DNA from: Myxococcota bacterium
GTDB lineage: Bacteria > Myxococcota_A > UBA796 > CAJQPC01
DNA: 61,514 bases
Direction of reading: 5' to 3'
Assembly: GCA_023150845.1 (NCBI GenBank)
Contig: JAKLKD010000010.1
Location: 1 to 61,514 of the forward strand
The translations under genes were made by a program, and so were the position numbers. Of this stretch, positions 15,772-27,794 are shown piece by piece. Numbering within the stretch: position 1 is the first letter of the stretch; every line of letters begins with the position of its first letter. The notes beneath the pieces were generated by a model that worked only from the letters and a program-made list of their open reading frames with translations, made no database searches and was not told the origin of the DNA.

Positions 15772-18700
15772 TCAGCCTACGCTCGCCGAGGCCGCGCCCT
15801 CATCAGCGCCCTCAGGCGCGCTCTTGGCGCCCATCACCCACCGGATCAGCCGCTGCAGATCCTCTTGAATCATGTACAGCGGCGGGACGAGCAGGAGCGC
15901 GATGAACGTCGTGAAGGCGACGCCGTAGGCCAAGCTCAAGGCCATCGGGATGAGGAACCGCGCCTGGGGCGAGGTCTCAAAGATGAGCGGGATGAGCCCG
16001 AAGAAGGTCGTCAACGACGTGAGCAAGATGGGGCGCATCCGGCGCTGGCCGGCGGCGACGACGGCGTCGAGAGCGCTCATGCCCTCTTCGCGGCGGAAGG
16101 TGTTCACCGCGTCGATGAGCACCAAGGAGTCGTTCACCACCACGCCGGAGGCGGCGATGATGCCGAAGACGCTGATGATGCTCAGGCCGTAGCCGTGCAG
16201 CAGGTGCCCGCCGATGGAGCCGACGAAGCCCATGGGGATCGACACCATCACGATGGCCGGCTGGACGTAGCTGCGGAAGGGGATGGCCAGGAGCGCGTAG
16301 ATGACGAACAGACCGAAGAGGAAGTTCCGGCCCAAGGCGCCGAAGGTCTCGGCCTGCTCCCGCTGGGCCCCGGCGAGGCCCGCGCTGAGCCCGGGGTACT
16401 TCGCCATGAGGACCGGGAGCTGCTCCTTCACCGCGGCGACGACCTCCTGAGACGAGGGCACCCCCGGCGCCAGCTCGCCGGACACGCTCACCACCCGGCG
16501 GCCGTCCTCACGGCGGATCACCGTGGGGGCCTGGCCCCGGCTCACCGAGGCCACGGCGCCGATGGGCACGCCGCCCCCGGCCGCCGTGCGCACCTGGAGC
16601 TGCTCGATGTCGTACTCCGTGCGGCGCTGATCCTCCGGCAGACGCACCATGACCTTCACCTCCTCCCGGCCGCGCTGCTCCCGCAGCGCCTCGGCGCCGA
16701 AGAAGGCCGAGCGCACCTGGCGACCCAGGTCCGTCGAGCTGAGGCCCAAGGTGCGGGCCGCGTCGGTGAGCTGGAGGTCCAGGCGCACCTTGCCCGAGGC
16801 GAAGCCGTTCTCAACGTCGGTGAGGTCGGCGTAACCGCGCAGGAGCTCGGTCATCTCGGCGGCGGCCTTCTGGAGCACCGCCACGTCAACGTGGGAGAGC
16901 TGCACGTCCACCGCCGCGCCCGCCCCAGCGCCGAAGGCCGCCGAGAACGAGCTCGCCTCGATGCCCGGCAAGGGGGGCGTGGCCTTCTCCCAGGCGTCGG
17001 CGATCTCTTCGCCGGAGAGGTCCCGCTGCTCAGCGCTCACGAGGCTCATCTCGACGGTGAGCAGGTGGCTGCCCGTCTCTTGGGTGGCGCCGGGGCCACG
17101 CGGCGCGGGGCCGAGGCCGACGATGGCGTACATGCCCGCCCGTGCGGAGGGGTCGCCGACGTCTTGAAGGGCCTGGTCCGCCGAGCGCTCCAGGATCTCC
17201 TTGATCTCGCGGGTGCGCTCCACGGGGGTGCCGTAGGGCAGACGCACCGTGGCGGTCACCAGATCGCCCTCCAGCTTGGGGAAGAACTCAAAGGGCACGA
17301 TGCCGCCGCCGAGCACACCGATGGTCAACACGAAGAGCGCGAAGGCCCCCGACGCCGTGAGGTAACGGGCGTTGATCAGCCAGCGCAGCAGCCGCTCGTA
17401 GGGGCCCTGGGTGAAGGCCGTGAGGCGCTTGTCGACCCAGCCGCGGGGTTGGTCCAGAAGCGTCATCAGGCGGCTGTTCTTGCCGTTCCAGGGCCCTAAG
17501 TGCGCCGGAAGAATGGTGAAGCACTCAATCACCGAGAACAGCAGCACCGAGATCACGACGACGGGGATGATGGCGAAGATGCGGCCGCTCACCCCGGGCA
17601 CAAAGAGCAAGGGCGCGAAGGCCGCGACCGTCGTGAGCACGGAGAAGGTCACCGGCACGAGCATGTCTTGGGCGGCGCGCACCGCCGCCTCCATCGGTGA
17701 GAGCCCCGACTCGACCTTAAACCAGAAGTCCTCCGAGACCACGATGGCGTCGTCCACGACGATGCCCAAGGTCACAATGAACGCGAAGAGGCTGATCATG
17801 TTGATGCTCACGCCCAAGGCGGGGAGCACCAAGAAGGTCGCGAAGAAGGCGCTGGGGATGCCGAAGGCCACCCAGAACGCCAGCCGGGCGTTCAAGAACA
17901 GGCCGAGGCAGATGACGACGAGGATGAGCCCCTGGGCGGCGTTGGTGACGAGGAGCTTGATACGATCCTTGAGGATCTGCGAGTCGTCCTGCCACAGCGC
18001 GACGCCGATCTCCGGCGGCAGCTCCGCGCGCAGCTCCGCGGCGACCTCACGGGCGGCGTCGGCCACCTGAGACGGCGTCTCGGCGCCGCTGCGGTAGGCG
18101 ATGACCCGCACGGCGCGGTCGCCGCCGTAGAACGCCTCCAGGTCCTCCTCGGCGTATCCGTCGGTGACGGTGGCGATGTCGCCAAGTCGGAGCTGGGCGC
18201 CGTCCGCCGTGCCGCGCAGGATGATGTCCTCAAACTGGTTGGCCTCCAGGCGGCGATCGGCGACCCGCACGAGGATCTCGCCGCGCCGGGACTCGACGGA
18301 GCCGCCGGGCAGCTCCAAGGAGGCCAGGGTGATCTGGGCGGCGACCTGGTCCAAGGTGAGGTTGTAGGCCTCAAGCCGCTCCCGGGGGATCTCGACGGCG
18401 ATCTCCAGAGGCGGCACACCTTGCAGCTCGGCCTGGGTGATCTCCGGGTGGTCCACGAGGCGCTGCCGGGCGCGCTCGGCGATCTCGTGCAGGGTCGCCA
18501 AGGGCTGATCCCCGCTGATGAGCAGAGAGATCACCTGGCGCTTCGTGGAGGCCAAGGTGACCGAAGGCTCCTCGGCCTCGTCCGGGAAGGAGGTGATGCG
18601 GTCCACCTCGGTCTTCACGTCGGAGAGGGCCTTCTGGAGATCCGCGCCGAGCACAAGCTCGATATTCACCACGCCGACGCCCTCGGAGGACGCCGAGGTG

Positions 18701-18990
18701 ATACGTTTGACCTGATCGACGCCGCGGGCGGCCTCCTCGATGGCGAGCACGATGCCCTGCTCGACCTCCTCCGGCGACGCGCCGGGGTACGGCACGCTGA
18801 CGGTGACGAGCTCTGGGGAGGTGTCGGGGAAGACCTCTTGCCGGAGGTTCCCGATGGAGAGCAGGCCGCCGATGAACAGCACGAACAAGAGCAGGTTCGC
18901 GGCGACGGAGTTCTGGGCCATCCAGGCGATGGCGCCTTGGCGCCAGCTCTTGCCGGGGCTCGGCTCGTAGACAGACTCGGGCTCAGACAT
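15772..18990 (-). CDS. RND efflux transporter permease (AcrB/HAE family)
   Basis: The inner-membrane proton-driven pump of a tripartite efflux system, 1072 residues, close to the usual size. Helix 1 follows QNSVAANLLLFVLF at about 26. The periplasmic porter domain opens with VSVPYPGASPEEVEQGI. The proton-relay helix 4 carries GIVVDDAIVVSEDF with the Asp pair of drug-type (HAE) pumps. The second half repeats the 6-helix arrangement, ending with GVVVNDSLVLIDAVN and a helix near LLLVPPLYMI. The gene order tetR-tolC-adaptor-pump with overlapping stops and starts places it in one operon. Substrates are not predictable, but the TetR operator suggests induction by a small toxic molecule. Confidence 0.96.
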   Translation of the reverse strand: MSEPESVYEPSPGKSWRQGAIAWMAQNSVAANLLLFVLFIGGLLSIGNLRQEVFPDTSPELVTVSVPYPGASPEEVEQGIVLAIEEAARGVDQVKRITSASSEGVGVVNIELVLGADLQKALSDVKTEVDRITSFPDEAEEPSVTLASTKRQVISLLISGDQPLATLHEIAERARQRLVDHPEITQAELQGVPPLEIAVEIPRERLEAYNLTLDQVAAQITLASLELPGGSVESRRGEILVRVADRRLEANQFEDIILRGTADGAQLRLGDIATVTDGYAEEDLEAFYGGDRAVRVIAYRSGAETPSQVADAAREVAAELRAELPPEIGVALWQDDSQILKDRIKLLVTNAAQGLILVVICLGLFLNARLAFWVAFGIPSAFFATFLVLPALGVSINMISLFAFIVTLGIVVDDAIVVSEDFWFKVESGLSPMEAAVRAAQDMLVPVTFSVLTTVAAFAPLLFVPGVSGRIFAIIPVVVISVLLFSVIECFTILPAHLGPWNGKNSRLMTLLDQPRGWVDKRLTAFTQGPYERLLRWLINARYLTASGAFALFVLTIGVLGGGIVPFEFFPKLEGDLVTATVRLPYGTPVERTREIKEILERSADQALQDVGDPSARAGMYAIVGLGPAPRGPGATQETGSHLLTVEMSLVSAEQRDLSGEEIADAWEKATPPLPGIEASSFSAAFGAGAGAAVDVQLSHVDVAVLQKAAAEMTELLRGYADLTDVENGFASGKVRLDLQLTDAARTLGLSSTDLGRQVRSAFFGAEALREQRGREEVKVMVRLPEDQRRTEYDIEQLQVRTAAGGGVPIGAVASVSRGQAPTVIRREDGRRVVSVSGELAPGVPSSQEVVAAVKEQLPVLMAKYPGLSAGLAGAQREQAETFGALGRNFLFGLFVIYALLAIPFRSYVQPAIVMVSIPMGFVGSIGGHLLHGYGLSIISVFGIIAASGVVVNDSLVLIDAVNTFRREEGMSALDAVVAAGQRRMRPILLTSLTTFFGLIPLIFETSPQARFLIPMALSLAYGVAFTTFIALLLVPPLYMIQEDLQRLIRWVMGAKSAPEGADEGAASASVG

Positions 18991-18993
18991 GGC

Positions 18994-20151
18994 TCAGCCC
19001 TCCTTCGCGGCGGCGGTCGGCGAGACGGTCATGCCCTCGACGGGCAAGGACAGCGGGGTGAGGAGCACCCGATCCCCGGGGCTCAGGCCGTCGGTGACGA
19101 GCACGTTGGCGGAGTCGCCAGAGACCACCCGGAGGCTGCGACGGCGGAGGCGGTCCTCGGCGTCCACCACCCAGGTCTGGTCGCCGTCAAACAGCGCCGC
19201 CCGGGGGACGACGAAGGCCCCGGCGGCCGCCCGGCCCTCGATCTCGACGTCGACGTAGGCGCCGGGCAGCATCGGCAGCTCCCCTGCCCCGCCGAGGGGG
19301 TTCTCTACGCCGACGACGAGCTGGGCCGTGCGGGTGTTGGACTCAAGCTGGCCAACGAGGCTCAGCACCGAGCCCTCACGGGTGATGGTGGCGCCGTCGC
19401 CAAGGCGCTGGCTCACCGCGGCCGGGGAGCCGGACTCGCCGTTCACCCCGGGCACAAAGACCGCGGAGAGCTGCTCGACGGGCACCGACACCGTCACCCG
19501 CAGGCGGTCGGTGCCGACCAAGGTGGTCAAGACCTGGCCCGGCGTCGCGAGCTGCCCGGCCTCGGCGGTCTCCCGCACGACGACGGCGTTGAACGGGGCG
19601 CGGATCACCGTGCGCTCGAGGTTGTTCTTGGCGCGCTGCAGGCTCGCCCGGGCGCTCTCTAGGTTGGCCTCGGCGACGGCGAGCTGGGGCAGGCGCCGGG
19701 CGAGCTCGCTGTCTTGGGCCTTCTGGCCGAGGCGCTGGTAGTCCTCTTCAGCGATGGCCTGGCGGCCCTTCTCCAGGCGCAGGTCCAGCTCGGCCTGGCG
19801 GACCCGGGCCTCCTCTTGGGCGACGGCGAGGCGGTAGTCGCGGCCGTCGAGGGTGATGAGGGGCTGGCCGGCGCTCACGCGGCCGCCGGGGATGAGGCTT
19901 GAGGAGACCTCGACGATCTTCGCGCTCAGCTCGGCGGAGAGTGAGACGTCGCGGTCGGCGCTCACGACGCCCGTGGCGCGCACACGCACGACCTGATCCG
20001 AGGGCTGGACGACGAGGATCTCCACCGTCGGGACGGCGGACGTCGGCGGGCTCGTCTCGGCGTCACCGCGAGAGGCGAAGAGCCCGACGGTGAGCGCGAA
20101 GCCCAGAGAGAGGACACCAAAGGAGGCGAGGGCTTGGGCGGTGCGGGTCAT
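18994..20151 (-). CDS. RND efflux periplasmic adaptor (MFP) subunit
   Basis: A 385-residue membrane-fusion protein linking pump and TolC channel. An N-terminal anchor or signal segment (LASFGVLSLGFALTVGLFAS) precedes the beta-barrel entry VRVRATGVVSADRDVSLSAE. The lipoyl/barrel-sandwich half GQPLITLDGRDYRLAVAQEE follows, then a coiled-coil hairpin (about 120-170) and the second lipoyl half TVIRAPFNAVVVRETAEAGQ. Beta-barrel and membrane-proximal domains complete it. There is no lipobox cysteine, so it is probably held by an uncleaved helix. Its start overlaps the tolC stop by four bases, and its stop is three bases before the pump start, so the subunits are made together. Confidence 0.95.
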   Translation of the reverse strand: MTRTAQALASFGVLSLGFALTVGLFASRGDAETSPPTSAVPTVEILVVQPSDQVVRVRATGVVSADRDVSLSAELSAKIVEVSSSLIPGGRVSAGQPLITLDGRDYRLAVAQEEARVRQAELDLRLEKGRQAIAEEDYQRLGQKAQDSELARRLPQLAVAEANLESARASLQRAKNNLERTVIRAPFNAVVVRETAEAGQLATPGQVLTTLVGTDRLRVTVSVPVEQLSAVFVPGVNGESGSPAAVSQRLGDGATITREGSVLSLVGQLESNTRTAQLVVGVENPLGGAGELPMLPGAYVDVEIEGRAAAGAFVVPRAALFDGDQTWVVDAEDRLRRRSLRVVSGDSANVLVTDGLSPGDRVLLTPLSLPVEGMTVSPTAAAKEG

Positions 20152-21545
20152 GGCTGACCTCCAGCCTGGGCGGCGAGGACCGAGTCGGTCCAGGTCCCGC
20201 CCAAGGCGTCGTGAAGCTGAATGCGGGCGACGAGCAGGTCACGCTCGGCGCTGAGCGAAGAGACCTGGGACTGCTGATAGGTAGAGAGCGACGAGAGCAC
20301 GGTGAGGTGATCGACGAGGCCACGCTCGTACTGGGCGCGGGACTCGTCATAGCTGGCCTTGGCGGCGCGCTCTTGCACACGCACGGCGTCCAGGGTGAGC
20401 GCCGCGGACTCCTCCCGGGCCAGGGCCTCCTCGACCTCTTGGGCCGCGGTGAGCACGAGCTGGCCGTAGGTGGCCTCCATGGCGCGCTCCGTGGCCTGGG
20501 CGGCCTGGGCCCCGCCGAGGTTGCGGCCGCCGGAGAAGATCGGCACGGACAGCGCCACGCCGAGGCCCCAGAGGTCCTGCATGTTGAGCTCGCCGATGTA
20601 GATGCCCTGGTAGCCGACCTGGCCGGAGAGGGTCAACGAGGGCGCCAGGGCCCGGTTCGCGGCCTTGCGGCGGGCGGTGGCGGCGAGCTCGTCCTCATAC
20701 GCGGCGCGCAGGTCGGGGCGGGTCGTGAGCAGCTCCTCGGGGCTGCCGAGGCCGGGCCGGGGCGGCAGGCTCGGCAGGCCCTCCCCCCCTTCAGGCACGG
20801 TGGCGCCCGCCGGGCGACCCAAGAGCGTGTTGAGCTGCAGGGTGGCGACCCGCACGTTCGCCTTTGCCGCGGGGAGCTGGGCCTGCACGGTCGCGACCTG
20901 GCGCTGCTGCTGGAGCAGGTCAAGGCTCGTGATCAGGCCCTCGTCGTAGCGGCGTTGAACGATGTTTAACAGCTCTTCGCTCGCCGCCACCTGCTCCTCC
21001 ACCAGCCGGAGCCGCTCCCGGGCGGTCTCTAGGTCCATCCAGGCCTGGCCGATGCGGGTGGACAAGGCGATGAGCTGGGCGTCCCGGTCCCCGGCCATGC
21101 CCGCGGCGTCGTGGCGGCTGGCGATCCAGGTCTGGGTGGACTTGCCCCAGAGGTCCACGGGCACGCTCGCCTTGAGGTAGCCCGAGCCCGTGTGGTAGAC
21201 CTCGGGGGCGTCGGGCTGGGCCGTGAGGTCGAGGCCGAAGGTGAAGCCGAGGCTGTCCAGGGGCGCGGTGGAGGTCGAGACATCGACGCTGAGGCTCGGC
21301 AGCACGCCGCCGAAGGACTGCCGCGCGAGGGCTTCAGACTGCTCAACCCGGGCGTTGAAGGCGACGAGGTCGCCGTTCTGCTGGAGGCCCTCCTCCATCA
21401 ACGCGCTGAGGGTGGGATCGTCAAAGCTGGTCCACCAGGGGGCGTCGGAGATCGGCCCCGCGGAGGGCACGCTCCAGGCGCTCGGGAGCGCTTGGGCCAT
21501 GGCGGCGCCGCCCAGGCTCCAGATGAGGCACAACGACAGGGACAT
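20148..21545 (-). CDS. TolC-family outer-membrane efflux channel protein
   Basis: A 465-residue outer-membrane factor. The signal peptide (MSLSLCLIWSLGGAAMAQA) is followed by two structural repeats of coiled-coil helices and barrel strands, as in TolC/OprM (PF02321 twice). FDDPTLSALMEEGLQQNGDL opens the first repeat, and RPDLRAAYEDELAATARRKA opens the second, the OprM-like 'RPDxxAAE' position. The signal peptide lacks a clear lipobox, unlike OprM. The start overlaps the TetR stop as TGATG and the stop overlaps the adaptor start by four bases. It gives the operon's exit duct across the outer membrane. Confidence 0.93.
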   Translation of the reverse strand: MSLSLCLIWSLGGAAMAQALPSAWSVPSAGPISDAPWWTSFDDPTLSALMEEGLQQNGDLVAFNARVEQSEALARQSFGGVLPSLSVDVSTSTAPLDSLGFTFGLDLTAQPDAPEVYHTGSGYLKASVPVDLWGKSTQTWIASRHDAAGMAGDRDAQLIALSTRIGQAWMDLETARERLRLVEEQVAASEELLNIVQRRYDEGLITSLDLLQQQRQVATVQAQLPAAKANVRVATLQLNTLLGRPAGATVPEGGEGLPSLPPRPGLGSPEELLTTRPDLRAAYEDELAATARRKAANRALAPSLTLSGQVGYQGIYIGELNMQDLWGLGVALSVPIFSGGRNLGGAQAAQATERAMEATYGQLVLTAAQEVEEALAREESAALTLDAVRVQERAAKASYDESRAQYERGLVDHLTVLSSLSTYQQSQVSSLSAERDLLVARIQLHDALGGTWTDSVLAAQAGGQP

Positions 21546-22147
21546 CAGCGCGACTCCTTCGGCGCGAGGCCGGAGACGAGGAGATCAACGAGGCCAGCGA
21601 CATAAGCGGCGTCATCTCCGGCGCCCCCGATGGGGCCGCCGACGAGGTGCTGGAGGAAGGCGCGGGTCTGGGCGGCGCCGAGGATGGCCGTGGCGACGGT
21701 GTCCACCTCACAGGGCCGCACGAGCCCCCGGGCGACGCAGCGGCTCAGCCAGCCCGCCCAGGCCTGCTGGGCGGCGAGCGGCGGCGGCACGTCGAAGCGC
21801 CGCATCACGTCATGCACATCGACCTCGCTCGCGCGGAGCGTCGCCATGCAGGGCACCATCTGGTGGAAGAAGCGGAGCATCTCTTGGAGGAGCGCCGTGA
21901 GCTGGATCTCCAGGGGCGCGTCCGTCGGCCCGGCCTGGAGCACGGCCAGAAAGGGCGGCCGCCCCGAGGGCATGAGCGCGGCGAGCATGAGGCTCGTCTT
22001 GTTGCCAAACCGCTTGAACAGCGTGGCCTGGCTCACCCCCGCGCGGTCAGCGATGAGCGTGGTCGAGACGTTGGGGCCATGCTCCAAGAACGCCTCACGG
22101 GCGACCTGGAGGAGCTGATCGTCGGCGATCTGTTGGGGACGCGCCAC
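21545..22147 (-). CDS. TetR-family regulator of the efflux operon
   Basis: A 200-residue TetR/AcrR repressor. The N-terminal helix-turn-helix is NVSTTLIADRAGVSQATLFKRFGNKTSLM (about 27-55), with the YxxFxxK-like LFKRFGNK end. The rest is the variable ligand-binding and dimer domain. The GTG at 22147 (VARPQQIADDQLLQVAREAF) was chosen over a GTG at 22177 because the latter lies inside the palindromic operator and adds residues absent from the family. The gene is first in the transcript tetR-tolC-adaptor-pump, so binding upstream would give autorepression relieved by a pump substrate. That regulatory reading is inference from position. Confidence 0.92.
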   Translation of the reverse strand: MARPQQIADDQLLQVAREAFLEHGPNVSTTLIADRAGVSQATLFKRFGNKTSLMLAALMPSGRPPFLAVLQAGPTDAPLEIQLTALLQEMLRFFHQMVPCMATLRASEVDVHDVMRRFDVPPPLAAQQAWAGWLSRCVARGLVRPCEVDTVATAILGAAQTRAFLQHLVGGPIGGAGDDAAYVAGLVDLLVSGLAPKESR

Positions 22148-22162
22148 GGGACCTCGGTGATA

Positions 22163-22184
22163 AGTAAGTGAGCGCACACTTACT
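22163..22184. promoter_or_regulatory. Palindromic TetR operator of the efflux operon
   Basis: Perfect eight-base arms AGTAAGTG and CACTTACT flank AGCGCA, 16 bases upstream of the TetR start. The sequence resembles AcrR/MtrR-class operators rich in AGTGAGCGCACACT. It is the only strong palindrome before the operon. Confidence 0.8.
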
Positions 22185-22247
22185 AATCCCGCCGCAGCCC
22201 AGGCGTCAAGCGCCGCTCACCGCGGCGATCCGCCGCACCCCGAAAGA

Positions 22248-25433
<3,186 letters not shown>

Positions 25434-25454
25434 AAGCGTGGCTCCGGCTTCGGC

Positions 25455-26531
25455 TCAGGAGGCGAGCGCGAGGAAACGCTGAAGGATGAGGTGGCGGCTG
25501 TCCCGGGGGCCGGGGGCGGCCTCGGGGTGGAACTGCACGGCGGCGAGGCGGTAGCGGTCGTGCGCGAAGCCCGCCAAGGTGCCGTCGTTGAGGTGAACGT
25601 GGGTGATGCGCCCGCCCAGGGCCTCGATCTCGGCGCCGTCCACGCAGAAGCCGTGGTTCTGGCTCGTGATCTCCACCCGACCCGTCTCCAGATCCTTGAC
25701 GGGGTGGTTCGCGCCGCGATGGCCGAAGGGCAGCTTGAAGGTGCGGGCGCCGATGGCGAGGCCCAAGAGCTGGTGGCCGAGGCAGATCCCGGCGATGGGC
25801 CGGGTGCCCAAGAGGCGGCGGGCCTCCTCGATGGGGCCGGTGAGCGCGGCGGGGTCGCCGGGGCCGTTGCCGAAGAAGACGAGGTCGGCGTCTTCAGCCC
25901 ACTCCTCGGCGGTGGCGGTGATGGGCTTCACGACCACCCGCGCGCCGGTCGAGGCGATGAGGCGCAAGATGTTCCGCTTCACGCCGCCATCGACGACGTT
26001 CACCCGCAGAGTCGGGCTGTCCGGCGCGGCGTAGACGTAGGGCTCCTTGGTGCAGACCTCCTGGGCCAAGGCCCGGCCGTTCATGCCCGGCCAGCTCTCC
26101 AGGATGCTCCACAGCTCCGAGGCCGGGGTGCCGTCCGTCGAGATCACGCCCTTCATCGCGCCTTTGTCGCGGATGTGGCGCACCAAGGCCCGGGTGTCGA
26201 TGCCGTGGAGCGCCGGGACGTTCTGGGCGCGGAGGTGCGGGCCGAGGCCGGACTCGGCGCGGTGGTTCGAGTGAACGCGGGAGAACTGGCGGGCGACGAA
26301 GCCGCTCACCCAGACCCGCTCACTCTCGGGGTCCTCCCCGTTGACGCCGGTGTTCCCGATGTGGGGTGAGGTCATCACCACGATCTGCTCGGCGTAGGAG
26401 GGGTCGGTGAGGGCCTCCTGGTAGCCGGTCATCGCCGTGTTGAAGACGACCTCACCGACACGGGTGCCGCGGGCGCCGAACGCCTCGCCTTCAAAGGAGC
26501 GACCATCTTCGAGGAGAAGGATGCTGCCCAC
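25455..26531 (-). CDS. carA: Carbamoyl-phosphate synthase small subunit (glutaminase)
   Basis: A 358-residue class I glutamine amidotransferase that feeds ammonia to CarB. The N-terminal domain (LLLEDGRSFEGEAFG, then FNTAMTGYQEALTDPSYAEQ) is the CarA-specific half. The triad is visible as the nucleophile Cys in GICLGHQLLG (about 249) and His-Pro-Glu in VQFHPEAAPGPRD near 332. Translation starts at GTG, with AGGAGG seven bases upstream. The length is slightly below the E. coli 382 but no domain is missing. No arginine or pyrimidine attenuator was recognised in the 116 bases before it. Confidence 0.97.
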   Translation of the reverse strand: MGSILLLEDGRSFEGEAFGARGTRVGEVVFNTAMTGYQEALTDPSYAEQIVVMTSPHIGNTGVNGEDPESERVWVSGFVARQFSRVHSNHRAESGLGPHLRAQNVPALHGIDTRALVRHIRDKGAMKGVISTDGTPASELWSILESWPGMNGRALAQEVCTKEPYVYAAPDSPTLRVNVVDGGVKRNILRLIASTGARVVVKPITATAEEWAEDADLVFFGNGPGDPAALTGPIEEARRLLGTRPIAGICLGHQLLGLAIGARTFKLPFGHRGANHPVKDLETGRVEITSQNHGFCVDGAEIEALGGRITHVHLNDGTLAGFAHDRYRLAAVQFHPEAAPGPRDSRHLILQRFLALAS

Positions 26532-26647
26532 GGGTGCCTCCTGGGGGCGCCGCTCTTAGCGCGTCTTCGCCCCCGCGTCACCCTCCCCGGGTGGGGGTCG
26601 CACGAATCCCCGGCGCGCTGGCGCCGAGAGGGCCGCGCCTAGGCCGA

Positions 26648-27760
26648 TCAGGGCGCGACAGGGGCCGTGTCGCTCTCGGTGCGCATCGTCATCGTGACGT
26701 TCTGGGTCTCACCGTTCGCGGAGACCGAGAAGCCCGCCTGCAACCCCACGAGGATCTCGCTCGTGACCGCCAGCGGCTTGTTGAGGTTGATGCGGGCCTG
26801 GCCCGCGCCTTCGCTGCGGAACTGGGTGAACACCACGCTTGAGCCCGGCGGGAGGCCGAGCAGGTCACCCCGGCCCTCGACGAGGTCTTGGGTGATGGTG
26901 AAGCTCACCTGCGCGACATCACCCTCCAGGGACTCCAGGGTGGTCGTCTGGGTCACGAGCACCTCCAGGGCGTTGGCCTGGCTGATGCTCATGACGGTCC
27001 AGCGGGCGCCGACGCCGATGGGCTCTTCGGGCAGCGGGAAGCTCACGCCTTGGGAGGCCTGATCCGCCATGGCCATCGACTCCGCGATCTCCGGGCTCAC
27101 GTCCGCCGGGAGCGTAGACGCCAGCCGCACGAGGCGCCCCGTCGGGGTCAAGACCGCCTGGGTGCTCAAGCCGACCAGGCTCGTGAGCTGCGCGCTGAGC
27201 AGGTCGACCAGCCCCTCCCCCATGCCGTCCCGCGCCTCGACGCCGACGGCGCCGACGACGCCGTTGAGGTGAACGTTCTTGTCGGCGTCGACGCGCTCGA
27301 CGGACATCACCACGTCCATCAGCATCGCCGGCATGATGACGTCCATCACCGGGATCGCCTGCCCCGTCGCGGGGTCGACCATGCCCATGCCCATGTCAAA
27401 GGCCGTGGTGACCCGGAGCGTGCCTTTGGTGCCAGGGGTGTAGTTGTAGCGCAGGGCCCGGCGGGGCTCGGCGCCAGCGTCCTGCAGGATGACGCGGATC
27501 TCCCCTTCCGTGAAGGTCGCCGCCAAGGCGGTCACCGCGGGGTCGATGGCGGAGCTGGGCGGGGGCAGGGTCAACGCGCCGCCCTCGACGCCGCCAGGCA
27601 CTCCCCCCACGAGCCCGCCCTCAATTCCCCCCTCGACGCCGCCCTCGACGCCGCCCTCCATGCCCCAGTCGGCGTCGTCCATCGTCTCGATGGGGGCCGA
27701 CTTTTTGCAGGCCAAGAGCGTGAGCGCGAGGAGGAAGGAGCGACCGAAGGAGCGCGGCAT
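26648..27760 (-). CDS. Predicted lipoprotein with Gly-rich repeat, unrecognised
   Basis: Not recognised beyond its layout. It has a type II signal peptide (MPRSFGRSFLLALTLLACKK, lipobox LLAC). A low-complexity stretch of six or seven GGV/GGI/GGL units with Glu or Pro between them occupies about residues 34-62. A 300-residue beta-rich domain then has repeated strand patterns (TKGTLRVTTAFDMGMGM, VVMSVERVDADKNVHLN). The mature part looks like an outer-membrane-attached periplasmic protein of the kind annotated DUF6263-like in other bacteria, but that is a guess. The gene is monocistronic, between carA and tetR on the same strand. Confidence 0.8.
   Translation of the reverse strand: MPRSFGRSFLLALTLLACKKSAPIETMDDADWGMEGGVEGGVEGGIEGGLVGGVPGGVEGGALTLPPPSSAIDPAVTALAATFTEGEIRVILQDAGAEPRRALRYNYTPGTKGTLRVTTAFDMGMGMVDPATGQAIPVMDVIMPAMLMDVVMSVERVDADKNVHLNGVVGAVGVEARDGMGEGLVDLLSAQLTSLVGLSTQAVLTPTGRLVRLASTLPADVSPEIAESMAMADQASQGVSFPLPEEPIGVGARWTVMSISQANALEVLVTQTTTLESLEGDVAQVSFTITQDLVEGRGDLLGLPPGSSVVFTQFRSEGAGQARINLNKPLAVTSEILVGLQAGFSVSANGETQNVTMTMRTESDTAPVAP
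27577..27664. repeat. Tandem repeat encoding GGV/EGG units
   Basis: About seven imperfect copies of a 12-base unit (gccgccctcgac type) lie inside the lipoprotein gene. They encode the alternating Glu-Gly-Gly-Val/Ile/Leu linker. Exact neighbouring copies suggest expansion by slippage in frame. Confidence 0.7.
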
Positions 27761-27794
27761 TGAGCGCCTCAGAGGGAGGATTTTTGCCCCCGTA

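Noticed and set aside
27577-27664. CRISPR-like array
   Set aside because: The units are 12 bases, contiguous, in frame and protein-coding; there are no spacers.
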